Of a stretch of 32,871 nucleotides of DNA, positions 1-7,507 are shown one piece after another. A program made the translations under genes and the position numbers. Position 1 is the first letter of the stretch. Every line of letters begins with the position of its first letter. The DNA comes from Rhabdonatronobacter sediminivivens (GTDB lineage: Bacteria; Pseudomonadota; Alphaproteobacteria; Rhodobacterales; Rhodobacteraceae). Location: contig NZ_JACBXS010000038.1 in NCBI RefSeq assembly GCF_013415485.1, forward strand, positions 1-32,871, in the 5' to 3' direction. The notes under the pieces were generated by a model. That model made no database searches and was not told the DNA's origin. It saw only the letters and a program-made list of their open reading frames with translations.

Positions 1-73
1 TTGGGCAGACAGTAAAACACTCGATTCTCGCTGGGAATACCTGCCAACGCGAGTCAATCAGCCGGAAACCGTA
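1..73. other. Window edge, no gene seen
   Basis: These 73 bases lie beyond the stop codon of the TetR gene. Both strands have an open frame running off the edge, but neither gives a recognisable protein segment. A short imperfect inverted repeat (ACTCG at 20-24, CGAGT at 50-54) is too weak to call a terminator. I see nothing else here. Confidence 0.4.
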
Positions 74-649
74 TCAGGGCGGGTGCGGGGCAAGCAGACC
101 GGCGAGGGTCCGTGCCAGCGTCTGCGGGCTGTGGCGCATGGGGTCGCCCACGGCATCGGTCAGCCCCACCAGCAGCACGTGGCCAAGGGCTGCCATGTGC
201 AGGGCCACGGCCTGGCGGCGGGCTTCCTCCGTGTCACCGCCCAGGGCGCGGGCGACGGTGCCATACTGTTCCGTGGTGATGGCATGGACCCGGTCCAGGA
301 TATCGGGCGCCCAGGTCGGACGGGCGCCGATCTGCGGGGCGGCATACATCAGCCGAAACCGCGCAAGATCCGCCAGGTGAAAGCCGATCAACGCCTGCAC
401 CACATTGCGCCGCGCCGCCTCGGGGCCGGGGGCGTCCCGGGCGGCGGCGATAGCCACTGCGGCCTCTTCGCGCAGGCAGCCGAGTGCGACAGCCCCCAGA
501 AGCTGGGCCTTGTTGGGGAACCAGTAGATGACCGCCTGCTTGCTGATCCCCAGCCGTGCGGCGAGGGCATCGAAGGTCACAGCCCCCATCCCGCCATCGC
601 GCAGCAAGGCCAGTGCCTCGGCGGTGATACGGGCCTTGCGCTCGGACAT
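74..649 (-). CDS. TetR/AcrR family transcriptional regulator
   Basis: A 191-residue protein, the normal size for a TetR-family repressor. The N-terminal helix-turn-helix is clear: residues 1-50 run from MSERKARITAEAL through FDALAARLGISKQAVIYWF to the NKAQLL segment, the family's usual order. The rest is an alpha-helical ligand-binding domain whose ligand cannot be predicted. The frame stays open further upstream, but that part reads antisense through the divergent gene and the inverted repeat, so the ATG at 649 is chosen. It is divergent from the GST/FAX-like gene at 738, with 88 bases between them filled by two palindromic TTACC/GGTAA sites. By analogy with the family, it probably represses both itself and that neighbour. 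The family call is secure; the target is inferred. Confidence 0.9.
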   Translation of the reverse strand: MSERKARITAEALALLRDGGMGAVTFDALAARLGISKQAVIYWFPNKAQLLGAVALGCLREEAAVAIAAARDAPGPEAARRNVVQALIGFHLADLARFRLMYAAPQIGARPTWAPDILDRVHAITTEQYGTVARALGGDTEEARRQAVALHMAALGHVLLVGLTDAVGDPMRHSPQTLARTLAGLLAPHPP

Positions 650-663
650 GGGGGAAAATCCTT

Positions 664-711
664 GCTTGCTTACCAATGGTAAGTTAACCTCCTTACCATT
701 GGTAAGCAAGC
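664..711. promoter_or_regulatory. Double TetR-type operator between divergent genes
   Basis: A perfect 20-bp inverted repeat (664-683 and 692-711) has an 8-base spacer. Each arm contains a near-palindrome: CTTACCAATGGTAAG at 669-683 and CTTACCATTGGTAAG at 692-706. TTGCTT elements lie 17 bases from TAACCT (685-690, plus strand) and TAACTT (read on minus from 686-681), so both divergent promoters may be covered by the operators. The repeat is seen directly; its use by the adjacent TetR is inferred from position, and the promoter boxes are weak matches. Confidence 0.75.
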
Positions 712-737
712 GCCTTCTGAACAGGGAAACCACCATC

Positions 738-1466
738 ATGTCCGATCTGCATGTCCATGCCTTCGCTCCGGCCTGGGGGCTGCCCTCCAGCGGACCGTTT
801 GCACTCAAGCTCATGGCCTGGCTGTCCCATGCCGGGATCCCCTGGCGCGGGGTGGTGGACAATCGCCCCGCAAACGGGCCGCTGGGCAAAAGCCCCTGGA
901 TCGAACAGGACGGGTTGCGCATGGGCGACAGCGACCGCATCATCCGCCATCTGGCCGCGCGGCATGGACTGGGCGACCCGATGGCGCAGCCGGATGCGGC
1001 TGCGGTCATGCGCGATGCGCTGAAGACCGCGTTCGAGGAACGCTTCCACCAGATCCTGGAATGGGAGCTGTTCCTCCACCCCGAAGGCTTTGCCGGGTTT
1101 CGTGCGCTGCTGGCCGAGGCCGCGCCGCCCCTGCTGGCGCCCCTGATCGCGCGGCAGATGCAACGCCATTTCGCACGGCAGTTGCACGCCCGCGGGATCG
1201 CCCGGCTGGAGGCGACCGAGATTGCGGCCCTTGGCAAACGGCATCTGGACGGGCTGGATACCGTGCTGGCAGAGGGGACGGGCTGGCTGAACGGCGCCGA
1301 ACCGGGGGTGGTGGATTTTGCGGTCTGGGGCCAGGTGGCGCCGCTTCTGCACTGGCCCATGGCAACGCCCGTGGCCACCCACGCGCGCCGCCTGCCCAAT
1401 GTCACGGACTGGAGCACGCGGCTGCAGGCGGCAGCCTTCGGGGCAGATCAGGCGCGGGTGGCCTGA
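738..1466 (+). CDS. GST/FAX (metaxin-like) family protein
   Basis: A 242-residue protein with glutathione-S-transferase-type architecture. The N-terminal thioredoxin-like half reads SGPFALKLMAWLSHAGIPW (about 17-36), then a GPLGKSPWIEQDG segment and GDSDRIIRHLA (about 67-77). This is the pattern of the Faxc/metaxin-like branch (GST_N_4/GST_C_6 type) rather than classical GSTs. The C-terminal half is helical, with a VVDFAVWGQVAPL stretch typical of GST_C. There is no CxxC and no obvious catalytic Ser/Cys, so glutathione use is uncertain. The ATG at 738 follows a short purine-rich stretch (CAGGGAAA, 722-729). The gene is divergent from tetR and probably controlled by it. Its stop overlaps the convergent LysR gene by 19 bases. 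The substrate is unknown. Confidence 0.75.
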   Translation: MSDLHVHAFAPAWGLPSSGPFALKLMAWLSHAGIPWRGVVDNRPANGPLGKSPWIEQDGLRMGDSDRIIRHLAARHGLGDPMAQPDAAAVMRDALKTAFEERFHQILEWELFLHPEGFAGFRALLAEAAPPLLAPLIARQMQRHFARQLHARGIARLEATEIAALGKRHLDGLDTVLAEGTGWLNGAEPGVVDFAVWGQVAPLLHWPMATPVATHARRLPNVTDWSTRLQAAAFGADQARVA

Positions 1467-2368
1467 GGGGGCGCGGCCTCGGCCCGCAGCCAGTCACGAA
1501 AGGCACGCAAGGGGGGATACCAGGCACCGACTTCAGGCCAGACAAGGTAATAGGCGCCGCTGGCAGGCGTGGCGCCCCCCCAAGGGGCCACCAGATGCCC
1601 GGCAGCAAGCGCCGGACGGGCCAGAAAATCGGGCAGAAGGGCAACGCCCAGGCCGTGGATGGCGGCCTCGGTCAGGGGGGCGAACTGGTCGCACTGCAGG
1701 GTCATGGCGGGCGCGGCATCCAGCCCTTGGGCGGCGCACCATTCGGCCCAGGCGCGCGGGCGTGTGTCCAGGCCCAGCAGAGGCAGCGCCAGCAGTGCCG
1801 CCATATCCGCAGGTTCCGGCGCCAGCCCCGGCGCGCAAACCGGCACCAGGCTTTCCCCGAACAGCTCCGCCGAGGCCACCCCGGGCCAGTCCGGCGTGCC
1901 AAAATGGATGGCCGCGTCAAACCCTTCGCTGTCGAAATCAAACGGCCTCAGCCGCGTGCCCAGGCTGAGCCGCAGGCCGGGATGCGCCGACAGGAACCGC
2001 GGCAGGCGCGGCATCAGCCAGTGGCTGCCAAAGCTGGGCAGGATGGCCAGCGCCAGGGTGCCCGCGCCGGTATCGGCCTGCACCCGCTGGCTCGCCTGGC
2101 CCAGCAGATCCAGCACGCGCGCCACGTCGCGGGCATAGGCGCGGGCATGGTCGGTGGGTTTCAGCCGCCGCCCCTCGCGCAGGAACAATTGCCGGCCAAG
2201 CTGATCTTCCAGCGCGCGGATCAACCGGCTGACCGCGCCCTGGGTCAGGTCCAGGTCATGCGCCGCCGCCAGGGTGGACCCCGTGCGCATGACCGCATCG
2301 AAGGCCGCCAGCAGGCTGATCGAGGGCAGGAACCGCCTTGGATGGGCCATGGTATGTGCTTTGCTCAT
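1448..2368 (-). CDS. LysR-family transcriptional regulator
   Basis: A 306-residue protein of standard LysR length. Residues about 10-70 carry the winged helix-turn-helix (LLAAFDAVMRTGSTLAAA, then LTQGAVSRLIRALEDQLG and LFLREGRRLKPTDHA), close to the GcvA-like subgroup. The remainder is the two-lobed substrate-binding domain, with the expected IHGLGVALLPDFLA segment near the end. Two starts are possible: ATG at 2368 (MSKAHTMAH) and ATG at 2350. The longer is given, but neither has a strong ribosome-binding site. The gene is divergent from the E1-FabD-ALDH operon, with an 8-bp dyad just upstream, so it is the likely regulator of that operon and of itself. The co-inducer cannot be read from sequence; a lysine-pathway intermediate would fit the context (inference). 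Confidence 0.9.
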   Translation of the reverse strand: MSKAHTMAHPRRFLPSISLLAAFDAVMRTGSTLAAAHDLDLTQGAVSRLIRALEDQLGRQLFLREGRRLKPTDHARAYARDVARVLDLLGQASQRVQADTGAGTLALAILPSFGSHWLMPRLPRFLSAHPGLRLSLGTRLRPFDFDSEGFDAAIHFGTPDWPGVASAELFGESLVPVCAPGLAPEPADMAALLALPLLGLDTRPRAWAEWCAAQGLDAAPAMTLQCDQFAPLTEAAIHGLGVALLPDFLARPALAAGHLVAPWGGATPASGAYYLVWPEVGAWYPPLRAFRDWLRAEAAPPQATRA

Positions 2369-2372
2369 ATGA

Positions 2373-2392
2373 ATACGCCTAAAGAGGCGTAT
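2373..2392. promoter_or_regulatory. Inverted repeat, candidate LysR operator
   Basis: ATACGCCT-AAAG-AGGCGTAT is a perfect 8-bp dyad with a 4-base centre, located 5 bases outside the LysR start and about 114 bases upstream of the divergent E1 start. LysR proteins usually bind a dyad between divergent genes, so this is the best operator candidate. The dyad is seen; the function is inferred. Confidence 0.5.
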
Positions 2393-2505
2393 AACCCGGG
2401 TCGAAACTGGCGCATAGAGCATATCACAACCCCTGCCCTGCCGCCCCGGAACCGATTGCAACCGGCGCGGCGGGGCGGCATTCTGGCACCCGGAACGGAG
2501 GGACC

Positions 2506-4695
2506 ATGGATCGCGCGCAGATCGTACATGACAATTTCCTGCGCCGGGTGGCAGAGGATGACCTGCCGCCGGGCCGAGCACCTTCGGGGCCGCTGCAGGG
2601 CCCCGAGGCCGTGCGCCTGTTCCGCGCAGGCTGCCTCAGCCGCGCGCTGGACCGCAAAAGCCGTGCAATGCAGAAGGCGGGCACCGGGTTCTATACCATC
2701 GGGTCCTCGGGGCATGAGGGGCTGGCGGCGGTGGCCCATGCGCTGCGGCCCACGGACATGGCCTTCCTGCATTACCGCGATGCGGCCTTCCAGATCGCGC
2801 GGGCCGATCAGGTGCCGGGCCAGACCATCGCCTGGGACATGGCGCTGAGCTTCGCCTGTTCGGTCGAGGATCCGACCTCGGGCGGGCGTCACAAGGTGCT
2901 GGGGTCGCGCGCGCTGATGATCCCGCCACAGACCTCGACCATCGCCAGCCACCTGCCAAAGGCGGTAGGCGCGGCCTACAGCATCGGCGCGGCGCGGCGG
3001 GCGCGCCCGGAACATGCCGTGCTGCCCGAGGATGCCATCGTCTATTGCAGCTTCGGCGATGCCTCGGCCAACCATTCCACGGCGCAGGGCGCGTTCAACA
3101 CCGCGCAATGGACGGCGTTCCAATCCATCCCCATGCCGCTCCTGTTCTGCTGCGAGGACAACGGCATCGGCATTTCCGTCAAGACCCCGCGCGGCTGGAT
3201 CGAGGCCACATTCCGCGACCGTCCGGGGATGAAATACTTCAGCGCCGACGGGCTGGACCTCTATGAGACCTCCCGCGTGGCGCAGGAGGCCGCCGCCTAT
3301 GTCCGCCGCCGCCGCAAGCCCGCCTTCCTGCATATCCGCACGGTACGGCTTTATGGCCATGCCGGCGCCGATGTGCCCACCAGCTACCTGTCCCGCGCCG
3401 AGGTCGAGGCCGAGGAAGCCAACGACCCGCTGCTCCATTCCGTCCGCCTGCTGCGCGACGCCGGCGCGCTGGAGCCCGCGGCGGCGCTGGATATATACAC
3501 CAACACCTGCGCGCGGGTGGAGCGTGTGGCCGATGCCGCCGCCGAGCGCCCGCGGCTTAAGACCGCCGCGCAGGTCATAGCCAGCCTGATCCCGCCGCCG
3601 CGCCCCTGCCGCCCCACCAACGGGCCATCGGCGGAGGCCCGCGAAGCGGCGTTCGGCGCCGACCTGAAGGCCATGGACAGCCCGCAGCCCATGGCGCGGC
3701 TGATCAACTGGGCGCTGACCGACCTGATGCTGGCCCATCCTGAAATCGCGCTGATGGGCGAGGATGTGGGGCGCAAGGGCGGCGTCTATGGCGTGACGCA
3801 GAAGCTGCATGGCCGGTTCGGCGCGTCCCGCGTGATCGACACGCTGCTGGATGAGCAATCCATCCTGGGCCTGGCTATTGGCATGGCGCATAACGGGTTC
3901 ATCCCGGTGCCGGAAATCCAGTTCCTGGCCTATCTGCACAATGCCGAAGATCAGTTGCGCGGCGAGGCGGCGACGCTGCCCTTCTTCTCGAACGGGCAGT
4001 TTTCCAACCCCATGGTGATCCGCATTGCCGGGTTGGGCTATCAGAAGGGGTTTGGCGGGCATTTCCACAATGACAATTCGGTGGCGGTGCTGCGCGATAT
4101 TCCCGGTGTGGTGCTGGCCTGCCCGTCCGGGGGCGCGGATGCCGCGATGATGCTGCGCGAATCCGTGCGGCTGGCGCGCGAAGAGGCCCGCGTGGTGGTG
4201 TTTCTGGAGCCCATCGCGCTCTATCCGATGCGTGACCTGCACGCGGCCGGGGATGGCGGCTGGATGGACCGCTACCCGGCGCCGGACCGGCGGATCGGGC
4301 TGGGCGAAGTCGGTGTGCATGGCGAGGGCCGCGATCTGGCGCTGGTGAGTTTCGGCAACGGGCGATACCTGTCGCATCAGGCACAGGCGGCGCTGGCGCA
4401 GGACGGTGTGGCCGCGCGGGTGGTGGATCTGCGCTGGCTTTCGCCGCTGCCCGGGGCCGGGCTGGCGGCGGCGCTGGACGGGGTGGAGCGTGTGCTGTTC
4501 GTGGATGAAACCCGGCGCTCGGGCGGGGTGGCCGAGGCGCTCATGGCCTGGGGGGCAGAGCATCTGGATGTGCCCTTCGCGCGGCTGACGGCCGAGGACA
4601 GTTTCATCGCCACCGGCCCGGCCTATGCGGCGACGATGCCGTCGGCCGAGGGCATCGTGGCGGTGGCGCGCGACCTGATGGAGCGCGGGCGATGA
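2506..4695 (+). CDS. Fused E1 alpha-beta 2-oxoacid dehydrogenase (TPP)
   Basis: A 729-residue protein joining both halves of a heterotetrameric E1. Residues about 1-370 are the alpha part (TPP-binding): HYRDAAFQ near 92, GDA at 184-186 followed about 30 residues later by CEDNG (216-220), the two ends of the thiamine motif. Residues about 385-729 are the beta part: GEDV at 418-421, FLAYLHNAEDQLRGEAA, GGHFHNDNS with His519/His521 near the active site, and the C-terminal transketolase domain (VDLRWLSPLP...FVDE). Such enzymes decarboxylate 2-oxoacids such as branched-chain ones, pyruvate or acetoin-type substrates and pass the acyl group to a lipoyl E2. The motif departs from the usual GDG and ENN. 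The ATG at 2506 follows GGAGGGA (2497-2503). It is first in an operon without its own E2 or E3. The substrate is unproven. Confidence 0.85.
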   Translation: MDRAQIVHDNFLRRVAEDDLPPGRAPSGPLQGPEAVRLFRAGCLSRALDRKSRAMQKAGTGFYTIGSSGHEGLAAVAHALRPTDMAFLHYRDAAFQIARADQVPGQTIAWDMALSFACSVEDPTSGGRHKVLGSRALMIPPQTSTIASHLPKAVGAAYSIGAARRARPEHAVLPEDAIVYCSFGDASANHSTAQGAFNTAQWTAFQSIPMPLLFCCEDNGIGISVKTPRGWIEATFRDRPGMKYFSADGLDLYETSRVAQEAAAYVRRRRKPAFLHIRTVRLYGHAGADVPTSYLSRAEVEAEEANDPLLHSVRLLRDAGALEPAAALDIYTNTCARVERVADAAAERPRLKTAAQVIASLIPPPRPCRPTNGPSAEAREAAFGADLKAMDSPQPMARLINWALTDLMLAHPEIALMGEDVGRKGGVYGVTQKLHGRFGASRVIDTLLDEQSILGLAIGMAHNGFIPVPEIQFLAYLHNAEDQLRGEAATLPFFSNGQFSNPMVIRIAGLGYQKGFGGHFHNDNSVAVLRDIPGVVLACPSGGADAAMMLRESVRLAREEARVVVFLEPIALYPMRDLHAAGDGGWMDRYPAPDRRIGLGEVGVHGEGRDLALVSFGNGRYLSHQAQAALAQDGVAARVVDLRWLSPLPGAGLAAALDGVERVLFVDETRRSGGVAEALMAWGAEHLDVPFARLTAEDSFIATGPAYAATMPSAEGIVAVARDLMERGR

Positions 4696-4718
4696 GCGTT
4701 GCGCGCCTGCTCAACGGT

Positions 4719-4789
4719 GCCCGCGCCCGGGGCGCCCCACCCACCCACCCTTGCGCCCCGGGCGCGGGCCGGACCGCTGGCGCGGTCCG
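4719..4789 (+). repeat. Two consecutive GC hairpins between E1 and FabD-like genes
   Basis: Perfect 16-bp arms at 4719-4734 and 4754-4769 enclose a 19-base C-rich loop. They are followed at once by 8-bp arms at 4770-4777 and 4782-4789 with loop TGGC. The second stem ends only 15 bases before the FabD-like ATG. No T-run follows, so a simple intrinsic terminator is unlikely. An RNA-processing or partial-termination role that sets unequal operon expression is possible (inference). Confidence 0.6.
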
Positions 4790-4804
4790 ATTGGAGGGCA
4801 CGGA

Positions 4805-5860
4805 ATGAAAACGGCGGTGGTCATCTGCCCCGGACGGGGGACCTATAACAAGGCTGAACTGGGCACACTGGGGCGTCATTTCCCGGATGCAAGGCTGATG
4901 GCGCGATTCGATGCCATGCGCGTGGCCGAGGGGCAGGAGACACTCTCGGCGCTCGATGGCGCGGCGCGGTTTTCGGGGGCGAAGCACACGCGGGGGGACA
5001 ATGCCTCGGCGCTGATCTATGCGGCCGCGCTGGGGGATTTCCTGTCTATCGACGGCGACGCGGTGCAGGTGGTGGCCGTCACCGGCAACTCCATGGGCTG
5101 GTATTCGGCCCTGGCCTGCGCGGACGCCCTGAGCCCCGAGGACGGATTCACGGTGGTCAACACCATGGGCCGGCTGATGCAAGACGCGCTGATCGGCGGG
5201 CAACTGGTCTATCCGCATATGGGCGCGGACTGGCGCCCGGACCCGGACCGCAAGGCCGCGCTGCTGCATCAGGTGGCCGAGATCGACGCGCGCGACGGCC
5301 ATCGGCTGGCGCTGTCCATCGACCTGGGCGGGATGCTGGTGCTGGCGGGGAATGAGGCCGGGCTGGCAGCCTTCGAGGCCGAGGCGCCGCCCACCGAAGG
5401 GCGCTTTCCCCTGCGGCTGGGCAACCATGCGGCGTTTCACACCGACCTGCAGGCGCCGGTGGCCCGGCAGGGCCGCGCCGCGCTGGCGCCCGCCTTGTTC
5501 GGCCAACCGCGCCTGCCGCTGGTGGACGGGCGCGGGGCCATCTGGTGGCCGGGGGCCAGCGATCCGCAGGCGCTTTGGGACTATACGCTGGGCCATCAGG
5601 TCACCCAGAGCTATGATTTCACCGCCGCCATCCGCACGGCGGCGCGGGAATTCGCCCCCGATCTGTTCATTGTCACCGGCCCCGGCACCACGCTGGGGGG
5701 CGCGGTGGCGCAATCGCTGATCCTGTCCGGCTGGGACGGCATGGGATCGAAGGATGATTTCAAGGCCCGGCAGGCCGCGGCGCCGATGCTGGTCTCGATG
5801 GGACTGGACGAGCAGCGCGGCCTTGCCACGGGCACAACCGAAAGGGAGATACAGGAATGA
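4805..5860 (+). CDS. Stand-alone FabD-like acyltransferase (ACP S-malonyltransferase family)
   Basis: A 351-residue protein with the acyltransferase fold of malonyl-CoA:ACP transacylases. It opens with VVICPGRGTYNKAELG, resembling the FabD FPGQG start. The nucleophile elbow is GNSMGW with Ser96 (normally GHSxGE), the second catalytic residue is His212 in AAFHTDLQ, and the C-terminal GPGTTLGGAVAQSL resembles the family's GPGxVL loop. It is longer than typical FabD (about 310). The start at 4805 is set by GGAGGG at 4793-4798; an upstream in-frame start lies inside a hairpin. Its stop overlaps the ALDH start by 4 bases, so the two are translationally coupled. Because it sits between an E1 and an aldehyde dehydrogenase, not in a fatty-acid cluster, the acyl donor and acceptor may differ from malonyl-CoA and ACP (inference). 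Confidence 0.8.
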   Translation: MKTAVVICPGRGTYNKAELGTLGRHFPDARLMARFDAMRVAEGQETLSALDGAARFSGAKHTRGDNASALIYAAALGDFLSIDGDAVQVVAVTGNSMGWYSALACADALSPEDGFTVVNTMGRLMQDALIGGQLVYPHMGADWRPDPDRKAALLHQVAEIDARDGHRLALSIDLGGMLVLAGNEAGLAAFEAEAPPTEGRFPLRLGNHAAFHTDLQAPVARQGRAALAPALFGQPRLPLVDGRGAIWWPGASDPQALWDYTLGHQVTQSYDFTAAIRTAAREFAPDLFIVTGPGTTLGGAVAQSLILSGWDGMGSKDDFKARQAAAPMLVSMGLDEQRGLATGTTEREIQE

Positions 5861-7353
5861 CCCATGCAGATGTTCTGAAGGCCGCAGGCCTGAGCGCGGA
5901 TGAGCTGAGCGGCGGCACGCTGGCCGTGCACTCACCCATCGACGGCGCCGAGGTGGCGCGGCTGACCGAGACATCCGCCGCCGATATGGACGCCATTGTG
6001 GCCCGGTCCCGGACCGCGTTCCAGAGCTGGCGCGACCTGCCCGCCCCGCGCCGGGGCGAGCTGGTGCGCCTGCTGGGCGAGGAGTTGCGCGCGGCCAAGG
6101 ACGAACTGGGCGCCGTGGTCACGCTGGAGGCGGGAAAGATCACGTCCGAAGGTCTGGGCGAGGTGCAGGAGATGATCGACATCTGCGACTTTGCCGTGGG
6201 CCTGAGCCGGCAGCTTTACGGGCTGACCATCGCCAGCGAACGGCCCGGCCACCGGATGATGGAAACCTGGCACCCCATGGGCCCCTGCGGCGTGATCACC
6301 GCCTTCAACTTCCCCGTGGCCGTCTGGTCCTGGAACACGGCCATTGCGCTGGTCTGCGGCAATCCTGTGATCTGGAAACCGTCCGAGAAATCGCCGCTGA
6401 CGGCCATGACCTGCATGAAGATCCTGGATCGCGCGCTGGAGCGCTTTGGCGATGACGCGCCCGACGGATTGGTGCAACTGGTCATCGGCGGCGCCGATGT
6501 CGGGGCCGCGATGGTCGGGCACAAGGATGTCGCCATCGTCTCGGCCACCGGGTCCACCGCCATGGGGCGCAAGGTCGGACCGAAAGTCGCCGAACGCTTC
6601 GGGCGCTGCATCCTGGAACTGGGCGGGAACAACGCCATGATCGTCGCGCCCTCGGCGGATCTGGACATGGCGGTGCGCGCGATCGTGTTTTCGGCCGTTG
6701 GAACCTGCGGACAACGCTGCACCAGCCTGCGCCGGGTGATCGCACATGACAGCATCCGCGCGGAACTGGTCGAACGTCTGGCCAAGGCCTATGCCACCCT
6801 GCCCATAGGCGACCCGCGCGCACCCGGCACGCTGGTCGGCCCCATCATCGACAGCGCGGCCCGCGACCGCATGCTGGCCGCGCTGCAGATCGCGCGCGGT
6901 GAAGGCGGCACGGTCCATGGTGGTGAAGCGGTCGAGGCGGTGACGGGCGGCGCCTATGTCAGCCCGGCGATTGTCGAAATGCCCGCCCAGACCGACATTG
7001 TGCGGACCGAGACCTTTGCACCGATCCTCTATGTCATGGGCTATACGGAGCTGTCCGACGCGATTGCAATGCAGAACGATGTGCCGCAGGGCCTGTCATC
7101 CTGCATCTTCACCACCGACCTGCGCGAGGCCGAAACTTTCCTGTCCGATGCAGGATCGGATTGCGGGATCGCCAATGTAAACATCGGACCCTCAGGGGCC
7201 GAGATCGGCGGCGCGTTCGGCGGCGAGAAGGAAACCGGCGGCGGGCGCGAAAGCGGCTCGGACGCGTGGAAAGGCTACATGCGGCGGGCGACGAACACCA
7301 TCAACTATTCGCGCGAGCTGCCTCTGGCACAGGGCGTCAAGTTCGACCTCTGA
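5857..7353 (+). CDS. ALDH7-type aldehyde dehydrogenase (2-aminoadipate semialdehyde type)
   Basis: A 498-residue NAD(P)-dependent aldehyde dehydrogenase. The general base is Glu254 in ELGGNN and the catalytic nucleophile Cys288 in GTCGQRCTSLRR. ELGGNNA followed by FSAVGTxGQRCTxxRR is the signature of the ALDH7/antiquitin branch, which oxidises 2-aminoadipate 6-semialdehyde (in equilibrium with piperideine-6-carboxylate) in lysine breakdown. Other landmarks are TAFNFPVAVWSWN (residues about 148-160), NPVIWKPSEKSPLT and GGEKETGGGRESGSDAWK near the C-terminus. The ATG at 5857 overlaps the preceding stop (ATGA), with AAAGGGAG upstream. It is the last gene of the operon; GC hairpins follow its stop. 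The branch assignment is fairly firm; the actual substrate is inferred. Confidence 0.88.
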   Translation: MTHADVLKAAGLSADELSGGTLAVHSPIDGAEVARLTETSAADMDAIVARSRTAFQSWRDLPAPRRGELVRLLGEELRAAKDELGAVVTLEAGKITSEGLGEVQEMIDICDFAVGLSRQLYGLTIASERPGHRMMETWHPMGPCGVITAFNFPVAVWSWNTAIALVCGNPVIWKPSEKSPLTAMTCMKILDRALERFGDDAPDGLVQLVIGGADVGAAMVGHKDVAIVSATGSTAMGRKVGPKVAERFGRCILELGGNNAMIVAPSADLDMAVRAIVFSAVGTCGQRCTSLRRVIAHDSIRAELVERLAKAYATLPIGDPRAPGTLVGPIIDSAARDRMLAALQIARGEGGTVHGGEAVEAVTGGAYVSPAIVEMPAQTDIVRTETFAPILYVMGYTELSDAIAMQNDVPQGLSSCIFTTDLREAETFLSDAGSDCGIANVNIGPSGAEIGGAFGGEKETGGGRESGSDAWKGYMRRATNTINYSRELPLAQGVKFDL

Positions 7354-7374
7354 GCCCGATACCAGCCAAGCGGA

Positions 7375-7391
7375 GCGCGCGTCCCGCGCGC
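7375..7391. repeat. CG-alternating stem-loop
   Basis: GCGCGCG (7375-7381), loop TCC, CGCGCGC (7385-7391). It lies just after the ALDH stop and upstream of the stronger stem at 7418-7438. Confidence 0.5.
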
Positions 7392-7417
7392 GCGCCTTCT
7401 GGCACTTCGTGCGGCGT

Positions 7418-7438
7418 CAGGGGGCATTTTGCCCCCTG
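7418..7438. terminator. Probable bidirectional terminator hairpin
   Basis: CAGGGGGCA and TGCCCCCTG form a perfect 9-bp stem with a TTT loop, between the convergent ALDH and L,D-transpeptidase genes. There is no long T-run on either side. A further copy of CAGGGGGCA lies at 7509-7517, over the end of the transpeptidase gene. Confidence 0.6.
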
Positions 7439-7507
7439 TTCACACCTGGCCAGACAGGCTCGACGCCACTCCATGCCCGGCACAGAAGCTGAAGCGGAGT
7501 TCTGCTC

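Noticed and set aside
2365..4563. 732-residue minus-strand frame opposite the fused E1
   Set aside because: It is antisense to a well-supported enzyme and shows shadow-frame composition (His, Arg, Gly, Gln).
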